A stretch of DNA of 64,000 nucleotides from an uncultured Tateyamaria sp. (GTDB lineage: Bacteria; Pseudomonadota; Alphaproteobacteria; Rhodobacterales; Rhodobacteraceae), in NCBI RefSeq assembly GCF_947503385.1, contig NZ_CANNDO010000002.1, positions 310,001-374,000 of the forward strand. The letters run 5' to 3'. Made by a program: the position numbers and the translations under genes. The notes beneath the pieces are model-generated. The model made no database searches, was not told where the DNA came from, and saw only the letters and a program-made list of their open reading frames with translations. Every line of letters begins with the position of its first letter. Position 1 is the first letter of the stretch. Positions 17,565-27,392 of this stretch are shown piece after piece.

Positions 17565-18740
17565 ATGGGCCTGTCACAGCGCATCACCACACTGACCGGA
17601 GGCGGCTCGGACGGCTGGGACGTCTTTATCAAGGCGCGACGCATGATCGCTCAGGGGATATCCGTCACCGAACTGACCATCGGTGAACATGACATCCGCA
17701 CGGCGGCCCCAATCCTGCAAGACATGCACCGTTCAGCCATGGCGGGGCACACAGGCTACGCTATGGTGCCCGGCACAGATACGCTGCGCGACGTGGTGGC
17801 GCGCCGCACGGCGGAACGCACAGGTGTGCCCACAACCCGCGACAATGTGCTGATCACGCCGGGCGGGCAGGCAGCCCTGTTCGCAGCCCATGCCGCCGTC
17901 TGCGATCCGGGCGATACCGCGCTGTACCTCGATCCCTATTACGCGACATATCCCGGCACGCTGCGCGGTGTGTCCGCCATCCCCAAAGCGATCCGGACCC
18001 GAGCCGAAGATGCGTTCCAGCCACGGGCCACCAATATCGACGCCGCCGCAAATGGGGCGCGCAGCCTGCTGATCAACTCGCCCAACAATCCCACCGGCAC
18101 AGTCTATTCCCGCGCCACGCTCCAAGGCATTGCAGAGGTCTGTCAGCGCCACGATTTGTGGCTGATCTCGGATGAGGTCTATGACACGCAAGTTTGGGAC
18201 GGCGCGCATCTGAGCCCGCGCGCCCTGCCCGGAATGTCCGCCCGCACGCTTGTCGTGGGTTCGATGTCCAAAAGCCACGCCATGACCGGCGCACGCTGCG
18301 GGTGGATCGTCGGCCCGGCCGAGGTGATCACCCACCTGATCACCTTTGCCACACACACAACCTATGGCGTGCCCGGCTTTATTCAGGACGCATCCGTCTT
18401 TGCCCTGAACCAAGGGACGGATTTCGAAGATGAGATCGCAGAACCGTTCCGACGCAGGCGCGCGCTGGCGCAGGCAGTGCTGGCGGGGCAGAACACCATT
18501 GGTCTGATCCCGGCGCAGGGCGCGATGTATTTGATGCTCGACATACGTGCGACAGGGCTAAGTGGCGACGCATTTGCCAATGCTTTGCTGGATCAGCACC
18601 AAATTGCAGTCATGCCGGGCGAAAGTTTTGGCGCGTCAGCCGCAGGGCACGTGCGCGTCGCCATGACCATCGACGACCGCGCGTTCGAGGCGGCGCTGCG
18701 TACGTTGTGCACATTTGCAGACGGGCTGGCAGGCGCATAG
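17565..18740 (+). CDS. class I/II pyridoxal-phosphate aminotransferase
   Basis: A fold-type I aminotransferase of 391 residues from the ATG at 17565, which has AAGGGAG upstream. The frame extends to 17421 but passes through the dispersed repeat. PLP residues are visible: the NNPTG loop at 174-178, D203 and Y206 in ISDEVYDT, the Schiff-base lysine K236 in SMSKSHAMTGARCGW, and an Arg near the C-terminus in GHVRVAM. The sequence resembles the aspartate/aromatic branch; the amino donor cannot be assigned. It is 9 bases upstream of the TPM-domain gene. Confidence 0.88.
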   Translation: MGLSQRITTLTGGGSDGWDVFIKARRMIAQGISVTELTIGEHDIRTAAPILQDMHRSAMAGHTGYAMVPGTDTLRDVVARRTAERTGVPTTRDNVLITPGGQAALFAAHAAVCDPGDTALYLDPYYATYPGTLRGVSAIPKAIRTRAEDAFQPRATNIDAAANGARSLLINSPNNPTGTVYSRATLQGIAEVCQRHDLWLISDEVYDTQVWDGAHLSPRALPGMSARTLVVGSMSKSHAMTGARCGWIVGPAEVITHLITFATHTTYGVPGFIQDASVFALNQGTDFEDEIAEPFRRRRALAQAVLAGQNTIGLIPAQGAMYLMLDIRATGLSGDAFANALLDQHQIAVMPGESFGASAAGHVRVAMTIDDRAFEAALRTLCTFADGLAGA

Positions 18741-18749
18741 GAGAGGTAG

Positions 18750-19598
18750 ATGAGATACGTCCTGCAAGCTGTTGTTTTTTATTTGTACCTTGGCGTATCC
18801 ATTGCCCTCGGGCAAACCTTACCGGACTACAGCTCCACGACCGTCAACGACTTTGCCGACCTCTTGCCAGCCCCGGCAGAGGCGGAACTGCGCGCCAAGC
18901 TGGCGTCCCTCAAACGCGACACCGGCATCGAAATGACGGTTGTCACCTTGCCGAGCCAATCACCCTATGCCCCGACCATGACGCTGGAACAGTTTGCCAC
19001 CGCGCTGTTTGACCATTGGGGCGTCGGCGATGCACAGCGCAATGACGGGATCATGGTGCTTGTGCTGCGCGATGATCGCGCCATGCGGATCGAATTGGGC
19101 ATGGGTTTCGCACAGGACTGGAACGGCCACGCGGCCCGGATCGTCAAACGGGACTTTCTGCCCCGGTTTCGCGATGACCAATATGCGCTTGGGATCATGA
19201 ACGGTTCAGATGCTGTGATTGACGACATCGCGCGCCCATTCAGTGCAGGTGCAGACCGCCCCCCGAAAGATATCGGTTCTTACATCGTGATCGGGGTGCT
19301 GGGCCTTTTCACAGCGACTTTCGTCGGGTTCCGGTCCATTCTTGACTTGGGCACGCGCCTGCGCACGTGCCCGCAATGCGGCACCAAAGGCACGCTGCGC
19401 GTGACCCGCCGGACCACCATGCGCGCCACCCGCATGACGCCCGGCCAAAAGGAAAAGGTGACCTATTGCACCAATTGTGACTACAAGACCGTGGCGTGTT
19501 GGAAAACGGCACGTCTCAGCAGCAAATCGTCCAGCAGCCGTGGCGGCTCTTTTGGCGGCGGGCGTTCCGGCGGGGGTGGCGCGTCAGGCCGATGGTAG
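18750..19598 (+). CDS. TPM domain-containing (YgcG-like) protein
   Basis: A 282-residue envelope protein. It has a signal peptide (residues 1-21, ending ALG-Q) and a TPM domain (about 25-165; VNDFADLLPAPAEAEL, GIEMTVVTLPS, DGIMVLVLRDDRAMRIELG). A membrane segment follows at about 182-202 (YIVIGVLGLFTATFVGF), then a zinc ribbon with two CxxC pairs (CPQCGTKG and CTNCDYK). The tail is glycine/serine-rich (GGGRSGGGGASGRW). TPM proteins are linked to photosystem repair in plants and are of unclear role in bacteria. GGAGAGG precedes the ATG. The zinc ribbon between TM and tail is a common but unexplained add-on. Confidence 0.85.
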   Translation: MRYVLQAVVFYLYLGVSIALGQTLPDYSSTTVNDFADLLPAPAEAELRAKLASLKRDTGIEMTVVTLPSQSPYAPTMTLEQFATALFDHWGVGDAQRNDGIMVLVLRDDRAMRIELGMGFAQDWNGHAARIVKRDFLPRFRDDQYALGIMNGSDAVIDDIARPFSAGADRPPKDIGSYIVIGVLGLFTATFVGFRSILDLGTRLRTCPQCGTKGTLRVTRRTTMRATRMTPGQKEKVTYCTNCDYKTVACWKTARLSSKSSSSRGGSFGGGRSGGGGASGRW

Positions 19599-19601
19599 GG
19601 A

Positions 19602-20168
19602 TCAGAACCGGATCGACCCGCGCAGGGTAAAGGTTGTCGCATCCGCGCCAACGCCGGTCCCGCCAATATTGTCGAACTCATGTTCCAGCAATTCGGCACC
19701 AAACGTGTACTGATCGGTGATCTGATAGGCAAAACCGATGCCATAAAACTCACCGCTTTCTGATCCGATGGATGTGTCCACCTCCGCAACACCGGTGGTG
19801 AAATAGGCCAATGTCTGGCCGAAATCATAGCCCGCCTGCAGCTTGAGCCGCGCCACGCTGTCCACCGTCGCTGCGCCGTTCAGGTCGATGTCGCCGGCGT
19901 CGTAATCCACTTCGCCACCCAGAACAAAGGTGCCGAAATCATAGCGGTAACCACCGTGGATACCGTAGATATAGTCGTCGCCATCAGCGCCGCCGGACCC
20001 ATCCACGTCACCATAGCCCAGTTGCAGACCGGCGTAGCCCCCGGTCCAGCTGCCACCAGTGGTGGCAAAGGCCTGCGCGGGCACGGCGCCAGTGGTATCA
20101 GCCGTCTGTGCCAAGGCGGTCATCGGCGCCGCGGCCAGTGTCAAAGCGAGTGCAGTCAATCGGTACAT
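19602..20168 (-). CDS. outer-membrane beta-barrel protein (small porin/OmpA-like)
   Basis: A 188-residue protein with a signal peptide (1-20, ALA-Q) and an 8-strand barrel pattern of alternating aromatic/hydrophobic residues. It starts GGYAGLQLGYGDVDG and ends with the terminal Phe required by the BAM complex (TLRGSIRF). A periplasmic-turn stretch is Asp/Gly-rich (GDVDGSGGADGDD). It is similar in style to Rhizobiales/Rhodobacterales Omp25/RopB-like surface proteins. AAGGAG lies before the ATG. It is convergent with the TPM gene, with only 3 bases between the stops. Confidence 0.85.
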   Translation of the reverse strand: MYRLTALALTLAAAPMTALAQTADTTGAVPAQAFATTGGSWTGGYAGLQLGYGDVDGSGGADGDDYIYGIHGGYRYDFGTFVLGGEVDYDAGDIDLNGAATVDSVARLKLQAGYDFGQTLAYFTTGVAEVDTSIGSESGEFYGIGFAYQITDQYTFGAELLEHEFDNIGGTGVGADATTFTLRGSIRF

Positions 20169-20509
20169 CAGAGGACTCCTTTGGGTGCCTGTGTTTGTCT
20201 GTCAAAGACACGTAGGCAGTGCCCGCGCAGTTCCAAACGGGTCGGCGTCACACTGCCGTGACGCGGCTGTCACATGGCAAACATCCGCCGCGGCGCAACG
20301 TCGCAAACAGAACAGACCGTGTCGGTGTCTGCGTGCACCGTATGCGCGTGCATCGCGGCGTTGGGAGGCGTCAATGCAAGGCAACAGATCAAAGATCGCG
20401 CTGATTGCGCGCACAATCGGGGCGGAACGCGGCAGGGCCGCGCGGGGGCGTCCCTGAACCGGTGTCGTGCTGAACCCCTGACCTTTGTCCCTGTTCCCGG
20501 ATCCACACC
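20169..20509. other. intergenic region, barrel protein to MttB-like gene
   Basis: A 341-base divergent region. The only gene-like item is a 27-codon frame from an ATG at about 20373 with a good GGGAGG upstream (MQGNRSKIALIARTIG...), too short and Arg-rich to call. No riboswitch or tRNA is seen. Confidence 0.4.
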
Positions 20510-22054
20510 ATGAATGACCAATCCCCCTCACGTTCCGGCGGGCGCGCAGCGCGCCGTGCCGCCCGCGCAGCCCCCCTCGCCGATCATCTGCGCCCTGTGC
20601 GCCCCGGCCTAGAAGGCGGGCGCTACAGTCCCCTCACCGATGCCGAGGTCGAGCGCATCCACCACGCCGCCCTCGACGCATTGGAACAGATCGGCCTTGC
20701 CGATGCGCCCGACAGTGGTGTCGCTTACCTGACCGGCGCAGGCGCGGTGCAAGGCGAGGATGGCCGCATCCGTTTTCCCCGTGCACTGGTTGAGGACACG
20801 CTGGCCCGTGCCAACCGGTCAATCACCCTACACGGGCGCGACCCGGCCCACGACATGCACCTGACCGGCACACGGGTGCATTACGGCACCGCCGGGGCGG
20901 CGGTGCATCTGGTGGATGTGGACGGTCGTCACTACCGCGAAAGCACGGTGCAGGACCTGCACGACGCGGCCCGCATCTGTGACGCGCTGGACAACATCCA
21001 CTTTTGCCAGCGCCCCATGGTCTGCCGCGATATCCCCGACACGGTGGAGATGGAGTATAACTCGGTCTACGCCTGTGTTTCGGGCACAACCAAACATATC
21101 GGGACCAGCTACAGCGAGCCGCATTGCGTGCCGCCTGCCATCGACATGCTGCACATGATCGCAGGAGGGGAGGACGCGTGGCGCGCCCGGCCTTTTGTGT
21201 CAAACTCCAATTGCTTCGTCGTCCCACCGATGAAATTCGCCACCGAAAGCTGTCAGGTGATGGAGGCCTGCATAAAGGCCGGTATGCCGGTGCTCCTGCT
21301 GTCGGCAGGCATGTCCGGGGCCACGGCCCCATCGACCATCGCCGGGGCCATCGTGCAAGCGGTGGCCGAATGCCTCGCGGGCCTTGTTTATGTGAACGCG
21401 GTCAAACCGGGCGCGCCTGCGGTCTTTGGCACGTGGCCCTTTGGCCTTGACCTGCGTACGGGTGCGATGTCCATCGGGTCAGGCGAACAGGCGTTGCTGA
21501 CCGCGGGTTGCGCGCAAATGCACCGGTTCTACGACCTGCCCGGCGGTGCGGCGGCGGGCGCGTCGGATTCCAAACTGCCCGACATGCAGGCGGGTTGGGA
21601 ACAGATGAACACCAATGTCATGGCCGGTCTGTCCGGACTGAACATGGTCTACGAAGCCGCCGGTATGCACGCCTCCCTGCTGGGGTTCTGCCACGAGTCG
21701 CTGATCCTTGGTGATGATATCATCGGTCAGGCGCTGCGCTGCGTGCGCGGGATTGAGGTGACGGACGAAACGCTGGCGCTGGATCAGATGGCGCAGGTCT
21801 GCATGGGCGGCCCCGGCCACTATCTGGGCACCGACCAGACCCTCGCCCGGATGCAAAGCGATTGCGTCTATCCGACCTATGGCGATCGTACATCCCCCAA
21901 GGAATGGGCGGAACTGGGCAAACCCGACCTGATCGCCAAAGCGACGGCGCGCAAGAATGATATTCTGGGGCAACGTCCAGCGGCGGCGCTCGACCCAGCG
22001 CTTGACGCCGCTATCCGTGATAAATTCGCCATCCACCTGCCCGCGTGGAGCTGA
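20510..22054 (+). CDS. trimethylamine methyltransferase (MttB) family protein, non-pyrrolysine
   Basis: A 514-residue TIM-barrel methyltransferase of the MttB superfamily, which moves a methyl group from a quaternary or tertiary amine to a corrinoid protein. No in-frame UAG is present, so this is the pyrrolysine-free branch whose known members act on substrates such as glycine betaine. Signatures include FCQRPMVCRDIPD, SGTTKHIGTSYSEP, LLLSAGMSGATAPST and GGPGHYLGTDQT. No corrinoid protein or reductive activase gene lies next to it. The ATG follows CACACC, a weak ribosome site. A dispersed repeat follows the stop. Confidence 0.85.
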   Translation: MNDQSPSRSGGRAARRAARAAPLADHLRPVRPGLEGGRYSPLTDAEVERIHHAALDALEQIGLADAPDSGVAYLTGAGAVQGEDGRIRFPRALVEDTLARANRSITLHGRDPAHDMHLTGTRVHYGTAGAAVHLVDVDGRHYRESTVQDLHDAARICDALDNIHFCQRPMVCRDIPDTVEMEYNSVYACVSGTTKHIGTSYSEPHCVPPAIDMLHMIAGGEDAWRARPFVSNSNCFVVPPMKFATESCQVMEACIKAGMPVLLLSAGMSGATAPSTIAGAIVQAVAECLAGLVYVNAVKPGAPAVFGTWPFGLDLRTGAMSIGSGEQALLTAGCAQMHRFYDLPGGAAAGASDSKLPDMQAGWEQMNTNVMAGLSGLNMVYEAAGMHASLLGFCHESLILGDDIIGQALRCVRGIEVTDETLALDQMAQVCMGGPGHYLGTDQTLARMQSDCVYPTYGDRTSPKEWAELGKPDLIAKATARKNDILGQRPAAALDPALDAAIRDKFAIHLPAWS

Positions 22055-22057
22055 CAC

Positions 22058-22120
22058 CCCGTCTCTGTCCCAAAAAAATCCTGGGGGAGCGCCAAGGGCG
22101 CGGGGGCAAAGCCCCCCAAA
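22058..22120 (+). repeat. dispersed intergenic element, copy B
   Basis: Starts CCCGTCTCTGTCCC, then an A-run, TCCTGGGGGAG, and two perfect hairpins: GCGCC-AAG-GGCGC (22089-22101) and GGGGGC-AAA-GCCCCC (22102-22116). It lies 3 bases after the MttB-like stop. Confidence 0.65.
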
Positions 22121-22138
22121 CCCGTTTCCCAAAAAGAA

Positions 22139-22174
22139 GTGAGGCCCGGCCCCTGGGGGGAGACCGGACCTCAC
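22139..22174. terminator. hairpin between convergent genes
   Basis: GTGAGGcCCGG (22139-22149) pairs with CCGGaCCTCAC (22164-22174): ten of eleven pairs around a 14-base loop. It sits between the convergent MttB-like and EF-hand genes. There is no U-tract, so a termination role is inferred from position only. Confidence 0.4.
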
Positions 22175-22245
22175 GCCCCCACACATCCGGGCGATGTCGC
22201 TTGGCAACACACATGACACCGCTCGGAAAGCCTGGGTGACCAGGG

Positions 22246-22491
22246 TTAGCCGTCAGTCGGCGGCATCAGACCTGCCTCTTGGGCGGCGGCCACTTCGTTT
22301 GCGTCCAGTGCGCCATCCGCGTTCAGATCCATCGCGGTGAAGGCGTCAGACGTCACGTCCGGAAAGCTGGCCTGAACCTCGTCGATGGTCAGGACGCCGT
22401 CTCCGTTGGTGTCGAGCTCTGCTGCGCTCTGAGCCATTGCCAGAGGGGCGGCCAGGACAGCCAGAACAGTCAGAGATGCAAATTTGGTCAT
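22246..22491 (-). CDS. secreted EF-hand domain protein
   Basis: An 81-residue protein from the ATG at 22491, with AAGGGAG upstream. It has a signal peptide (1-20, ending AMA-Q) and two canonical EF-hand loops: DTNGDGVLTIDE at 27-38 and DLNADGALDANE at 55-66. It is therefore probably a periplasmic calcium-binding protein. It is divergent from the ECF sigma gene with 236 bases between, a pairing that could mean co-regulation. A longer frame to 22743 would overlap the sigma gene and is rejected. Confidence 0.87.
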   Translation of the reverse strand: MTKFASLTVLAVLAAPLAMAQSAAELDTNGDGVLTIDEVQASFPDVTSDAFTAMDLNADGALDANEVAAAQEAGLMPPTDG

Positions 22492-22727
22492 AGGGAACTC
22501 CCTTAGAGGTTTCACTGCGAAGGTCCGTGAGTGGGTGCCTTCCCCCTGTATGAGCGCCAGATGCCCTGTCCCGTCCCTGCGTCTGGGCAACAGACCAGCA
22601 CCGCGCGAGCGCCTGCCGATATCGGGTATGGCGATGGGCAAGGGACTGCCCAAAAAGGGGTCAAAACGCCGATCGGCGAAAACCCCCGGGGTGGTCACAG
22701 GCGTCCCGCGCCCCCATCCTTTGATGC

Positions 22728-23207
22728 ATGAGCACACCCACACACCACACAGATGCCAGCCGCCTTGTGCCGCTGATCCCCGCCCTCACCCGCCGCGCAC
22801 GCAAATTGGCGCGCAGCCGCGCCGAAGCCGAAGATCTGGTGCAGGATACATTACTGAGCCTGTGCCAACGGCTGCACGAACAGGCGCGCATAGACGACCT
22901 TCCGGCCTATGCTATGCGCACGCTGGGCAATCGCGCGCAGCGCGGCTGGCGACAGACACCGACGCAGGAACTGGAAGAGGACGACGCGCTGATCCTGCCG
23001 GATGCCCATATGCGACTTGATTGTGCCGATACGCTGGCGGCGGTGGCCACCCTGCCCACGCCCCAGCGTCAATTAATGGAATTGGTGGCAGCGGGCGAAA
23101 CCTCCCCGCGTGCGCTGGCGATGGCAACCGGTTTGCCGCTGGGCACGGTGATGTCGCGCCTCGCCCGCGCCCGCGCCAAACTACGGCTGACCCTCGACGC
23201 GGAATGA
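22728..23207 (+). CDS. ECF-type RNA polymerase sigma factor
   Basis: A 159-residue sigma-70 family factor of the extracytoplasmic-function type. Region 2 is visible as SRAEAEDLVQDTLLSLCQRL (the DAEDLVQDT pattern that binds core polymerase and the -10). Region 4 is TLPTPQRQLMELVAAGETSPRALAMATGLPLGTVMSRLARARAKLR, the -35-binding helix-turn-helix. It ends directly after region 4, with no receptor-like extension. No anti-sigma gene follows: the next 300 bases are non-coding and then nrdJ runs in the opposite direction. The divergent EF-hand gene is the only obvious partner. Confidence 0.88.
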   Translation: MSTPTHHTDASRLVPLIPALTRRARKLARSRAEAEDLVQDTLLSLCQRLHEQARIDDLPAYAMRTLGNRAQRGWRQTPTQELEEDDALILPDAHMRLDCADTLAAVATLPTPQRQLMELVAAGETSPRALAMATGLPLGTVMSRLARARAKLRLTLDAE

Positions 23208-23544
23208 CCAGCCAGGTGTCTGGGCCTGCGTCCCCCTATGCGCCCGTCCCGAATGACCCGCTATACGCGTCGTTCTCGCCGGACAACGCCCGTCCATCCT
23301 CTTGGTCTGCGCACAAGAAAAAACGGGGGGCCGAAGCCCCCCGTGTAGTTTCGCCGTACAGGCTCAATATGTTAACCGCCCGGTACTTTTCTGCCTGCGG
23401 CCTGTACGTCGTCAGGAGCGAACGCATCCGCCCCGGAAAAGGTGGGGGGACGTAACGTACCGCCCCACCCGTCTCGTCGGGAGCCTGACCGGCCAAACCG
23501 GCCCGGCCCCCTCGCGCCCCATCCCCGGGACGCGTAACTCTTGC
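23208..23544. other. intergenic region downstream of nrdJ
   Basis: A 337-base region between the convergent sigma-factor and nrdJ genes. Read on the minus strand it holds a 9-bp stem (CGTACAGGC / GCCTGTACG, about 23354-23409) closing a roughly 37-base loop, then a strong UUCG-loop terminator at 23323-23344. It could be a long 3' UTR or a separate small RNA. No coding frame is convincing. Confidence 0.5.
23317..23344 (-). terminator. Rho-independent terminator for nrdJ
   Basis: On the minus strand: ACGGGGGGC, loop TTCG, GCCCCCCGT, then TTTTTTC. This is a 9-bp perfect GC stem with a stable UUCG tetraloop and a U-tract. It lies about 200 bases after the nrdJ stop. Confidence 0.88.
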
Positions 23545-26500
23545 TCAGCTACACCCGGAGGTGCCGCCGCATGTGTTGCACTTCATGCAGGTGCCGTTGC
23601 GCACCAGCGTGTAGTTGCCGCATTCGCCACAGGCCTCGCCTTCGTAGCCCTGCATCTTGGCCTTGGTGCGCGCGTCCAGCGTCGTGGTCGCCGCTGTCAC
23701 AGTGGTGGATGACACAGACATGCCAGCGTTGACCGCCACTTCGGGCACCAGCGTTTGCAACGCGGCTTCGGCGTCGATTGCTGCCTCGGCCATGCCACCT
23801 TGCAGCACAACAAGGTCCTGCGGCAGTCGCTTGCGCAGGTAGCCGGTCGAACTGATCTGTTTCAGCACCTCCAGCGACTTCGACGCCGCGGTCTCGGAAA
23901 TTTCAGAGACGTTGCTCACGCCTTCCTCTTCGCCGCGACCAATGTCGTCAAACGTGGCCCCTTCGGGTTTCACATGCGCAAGATCCGTGCGGTCGAGGTA
24001 GGACACAGCCAATTCGCGGAACACGTAGTCGAGGATCGACGTAGCGTTCTTGATGCTGTCGTTGCCCTGAACCATGCCTGCCGGTTCGAACTTGGTGAAG
24101 GTGAAGGCGTCCACGAACTCTTCGAGCGGCACGCCGTATTGCAAACCCACGGACACGGCGATGGCAAAGTTGTTCATCATCGCCCGGAAGCCTGCGCCTT
24201 CCTTGTGCATGTCGATGAAGATTTCGCCCAGGTTGCCGTCTTCGTACTCACCTGTCCGCAGATAGACCTTGTGGCCGCCTACGATGGCTTTCTGGGTGTA
24301 CCCTTTGCGGCGCTGAGGCATCTTTTCGCGGTGCGATTTGACGATCTCCTTGACGATGATCTTTTCGACCACCTTCTCGGCCAGCACGGCGGCCTTTTCG
24401 GTCACCGACCCGCTTTCCAGCACTTCGGCGGCCTCGTCGTCATCCTCGACCAGTGCCGCGGCCAGAGGCTGCGACAGTTTCGAGCCGTCACGGTAAAGCG
24501 CGTTGGCCTTCACCCCCAGCGACCACGACAATTCATAGGCGCGTTGGCAATCCTCGATCGTCGCATCGTTGGGCATGTTGATCGTCTTGGAGATTGCGCC
24601 CGAGATGAAGGATTGTGCCGCGGCCATCATGGTGATGTGGCTGTCAACGCTCAGGAAACGCTTGCCTTTCTTGCCGCACGGGTTGGCGCAGTCAAAGATG
24701 TGGTAGTGCTCTTCGCGCAGGTGCGGGGCGCCTTCCAGCGTCATGGTGCCACAGACGTGGTCATTTGCAGCATCAATGTCGGCTTTGGAGAACCCCAGCG
24801 ATTTCAGCAAATCAAAGGTCGGGTCGTTCAACTTGTCCGCCGGGATGCCCAGCACGCCTGTGCAGAACTCTTCGCCCAGCGTCCACTGGTTGAACACGAA
24901 CCGGATGTCGAACGCGCTTTCCAGTGCAGCGTCCACCTTGGCCAATTCGTTTGCGCCAAAGCCGTGACCGGCCAGCGTGGTGTGGTTGATCGCCGGAGCG
25001 TTCCCGATAGAGCCGTGGCCCACCGCGTAGCTGACGATTTCCTCGATCTGGGCCGAGCCGTAGCCAAGGTTTTCCAGCGCCGCAGGCACCGACCGGTTGA
25101 TGATCTTGAAATACCCGCCACCGGCCAGCTTCTTGAACTTCACCAGTGCAAAGTCGGGCTCGATCCCGGTGGTGTCGCAGTCCATGACCAGACCGATGGT
25201 GCCGGTGGGCGCGATCACGGTGGATTGCGCGTTGCGATACCCGTTGGCCTCACCCAGTTTCAGCGCCTCGTCCCAGACCGCCATGGCCATGTCGATCAGT
25301 TGCGGATCGGGGCAGTTCGCGTGGTCCAGAGCAACCGGCTTTACCGCCAGCTTTTCATAGCCTTCAGTGGCGCCATAAGCGGCCGTGCGGTGGTTGCGCA
25401 TCACCCGCAGCATGTGGTCGGCGTTTTTCTTGTAGCCGGGGAACGGCCCCAACTCGCCCGCCATTTCGGCGGATGTTGCGTAAGACACGCCGGTCATGAT
25501 CGCCGTCAGCGCACCGCACAGCGCGCGACCTTCGTCGCTGTCATAGCCGTGGCCCATGTTCATCAGCAGACCGCCGATGTTGGCATAGCCCAGACCCAGC
25601 GTGCGGAACTCATAGGACCGCTGGGCGATTTCCTTGGACGGGAATTGCGCCATCATAACGGAGATTTCCAGCGTCACGGTCCACAGGCGGGCCGCGTGCA
25701 TATATTCCTCTACCTGAAACTGGCCGTCCTTAAGAAAGGTCAGCAGGTTCATCGACGCGAGGTTACAGGCCGTATCATCGAGGAACATGTACTCGGAACA
25801 CGGGTTTGAGCCGCGGATTTCACCGTCTTCGGGGCATGTGTGCCAGTCGTTGACCGTGTCATGGTACTGAATGCCCGGATCGGCACAGGCCCATGCGGCG
25901 TGGCCCACCTGCTCCCACAGTTCGCGCGCCTTGACCACTTTGGTGACCGAACCGTCAACGCGGCTGATCAGTTCCCAGTCGGCGTCCTTTTCAACGGCTG
26001 TCAGGAAGGCGTTGGTGACGCGGATCGAGTTGTTGGAGTTTTGGCCGGAGACGGAGTTGTACGCCTCGCTGTCCCAATCGGTGTCATACGTGGGAAACTC
26101 AATGCTGGTGTGACCCTGACGGGCATAATCGAGCACGCGCTTGATATATGTCTCGGGGATCGCAACTTTCTTGGCCGCTTTGACTGCGTCCTTCAAAGCA
26201 TTGTTTTTCTTGGGATCGTAGGCGTCTTCGACAGCACCGTCCCACGTACCGATCGCCTCAAAGATGGCGTTCAGCTTTTGCTCGTGCATCTTGGAGCCCG
26301 CGACGATGGACGCCACTTTTTGCTCTTCGAGCACCTTCCAGTTGATAAAGTCCTGAATGTCAGGGTGATCGGCATCGACGATCACCATCTTGGCTGCTCG
26401 ACGGGTTGTCCCGCCCGATTTGATCGCGCCCGCGGCCCGGTCACCAATCTTCAGAAAGCCCATGAGGCCCGAAGACTTGCCGCCGCCCGACAGCTTTTCG

Positions 26501-27201
26501 CCTTCACCGCGCAGGTGAGAGAAGTTGGTGCCTGTGCCGGAGCCGTATTTGAACAGACGTGCCTCGCGCACCCAGAGGTCCATGATGCCACCTTCGTTCA
26601 CCAGATCGTCTGACACGGACTGGATAAAGCAGGCGTGGGGCTGCGGATGCTCGTATGCGGATTTGGATTTGGTCAGCTTGCCGGTGAAGGGATCGACATA
26701 CATGTGACCTTGCGCGGGTCCGTCGATGCCGTAAGCCCAGTGCAGGCCCGTGTTGAACCACTGGGGCGAGTTCGGTGCGGCGCGTTGCGTGGCCAGCATG
26801 AACCGCATTTCGTCGTAATAGGCTTGCGCGTCTTCTTCGGTGGAAAAGTATCCGCCCTTCCAGCCCCAATAGCACCATGCACCTGCGAGACGGTCAAACA
26901 CCTGCTTGGAGGACGTCTCACCGCCCATCTCCGCGCCCTCGGCTGGCACCGACCGCCACAGGAATTCCGGCACGCCGTCTTCTTCGACCTTGTCTACCGA
27001 TGACGGTACGCCTGCCTTGCGAAAGTATTTCTGCGCGATGACATCACTGGCGACCTGGCTCCAGGTTGTGGGCACTTCGACATCGTCGAGGCGGAACACA
27101 ATGGTGCCGTCCGGATTGCGGATTTCGGACGCCGTGGTCACAAAATCCAACGCCGCATATGCGTCCTGACCTGCCGTGGTGAATTGTCTTTCAATTTTCA
27201 T
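23545..27201 (-). CDS. nrdJ: vitamin B12-dependent (class II) ribonucleotide reductase
   Basis: Reduces ribonucleotides to deoxyribonucleotides using adenosylcobalamin to make the thiyl radical, independent of oxygen. The 1,218 residues match the long alphaproteobacterial NrdJ. Visible elements: the finger-loop [22 protein letters not shown] with the catalytic Cys, [58 protein letters not shown] near the active site, and a C-terminal zinc finger of two Cys pairs (CGECG and CMKCNTCGG) ending in a CS tail. GAGGCA precedes the ATG. I see no class I nrdAB genes in the window. Two candidate NrdR boxes lie about 190-240 bases upstream, and a strong terminator lies downstream. Confidence 0.97.
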   Translation of the reverse strand: MKIERQFTTAGQDAYAALDFVTTASEIRNPDGTIVFRLDDVEVPTTWSQVASDVIAQKYFRKAGVPSSVDKVEEDGVPEFLWRSVPAEGAEMGGETSSKQVFDRLAGAWCYWGWKGGYFSTEEDAQAYYDEMRFMLATQRAAPNSPQWFNTGLHWAYGIDGPAQGHMYVDPFTGKLTKSKSAYEHPQPHACFIQSVSDDLVNEGGIMDLWVREARLFKYGSGTGTNFSHLRGEGEKLSGGGKSSGLMGFLKIGDRAAGAIKSGGTTRRAAKMVIVDADHPDIQDFINWKVLEEQKVASIVAGSKMHEQKLNAIFEAIGTWDGAVEDAYDPKKNNALKDAVKAAKKVAIPETYIKRVLDYARQGHTSIEFPTYDTDWDSEAYNSVSGQNSNNSIRVTNAFLTAVEKDADWELISRVDGSVTKVVKARELWEQVGHAAWACADPGIQYHDTVNDWHTCPEDGEIRGSNPCSEYMFLDDTACNLASMNLLTFLKDGQFQVEEYMHAARLWTVTLEISVMMAQFPSKEIAQRSYEFRTLGLGYANIGGLLMNMGHGYDSDEGRALCGALTAIMTGVSYATSAEMAGELGPFPGYKKNADHMLRVMRNHRTAAYGATEGYEKLAVKPVALDHANCPDPQLIDMAMAVWDEALKLGEANGYRNAQSTVIAPTGTIGLVMDCDTTGIEPDFALVKFKKLAGGGYFKIINRSVPAALENLGYGSAQIEEIVSYAVGHGSIGNAPAINHTTLAGHGFGANELAKVDAALESAFDIRFVFNQWTLGEEFCTGVLGIPADKLNDPTFDLLKSLGFSKADIDAANDHVCGTMTLEGAPHLREEHYHIFDCANPCGKKGKRFLSVDSHITMMAAAQSFISGAISKTINMPNDATIEDCQRAYELSWSLGVKANALYRDGSKLSQPLAAALVEDDDEAAEVLESGSVTEKAAVLAEKVVEKIIVKEIVKSHREKMPQRRKGYTQKAIVGGHKVYLRTGEYEDGNLGEIFIDMHKEGAGFRAMMNNFAIAVSVGLQYGVPLEEFVDAFTFTKFEPAGMVQGNDSIKNATSILDYVFRELAVSYLDRTDLAHVKPEGATFDDIGRGEEEGVSNVSEISETAASKSLEVLKQISSTGYLRKRLPQDLVVLQGGMAEAAIDAEAALQTLVPEVAVNAGMSVSSTTVTAATTTLDARTKAKMQGYEGEACGECGNYTLVRNGTCMKCNTCGGTSGCS

Positions 27202-27392
27202 CGCGCTGCCTCGTATCCAGCATGTTCATTCCTGAGCTTCCCCGACGTTGCGGAGTGCCCTGTTCTCGCCGACGCTTGGGGCGACAGATACCGACGTCTG
27301 ACCGCTGTTTGCTGCGTGTCAGTCCGCGATGGATCATATCCTGAGGCGTACCAAACCTGTCCCTGCGCCTGCCGCCTCACCCTTAGTGTTGG

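Noticed and set aside
20373..20456. 27-residue ORF (MQGNRSKIALIARTIG...) with a good ribosome site
   Set aside because: Very short, Arg/Gly/Ala-rich and overlaps nothing conserved that I can see; one fair Shine-Dalgarno is not enough.
20510..22054. Pyrrolysine-containing MttB
   Set aside because: The frame is continuous with no internal UAG, so it belongs to the non-pyrrolysine branch.
23755..25809. Long plus-strand open frame opposite nrdJ (684 codons)
   Set aside because: It is the antisense shadow of a high-GC gene; the nrdJ frame is unmistakable and the antisense product has no recognisable domain.
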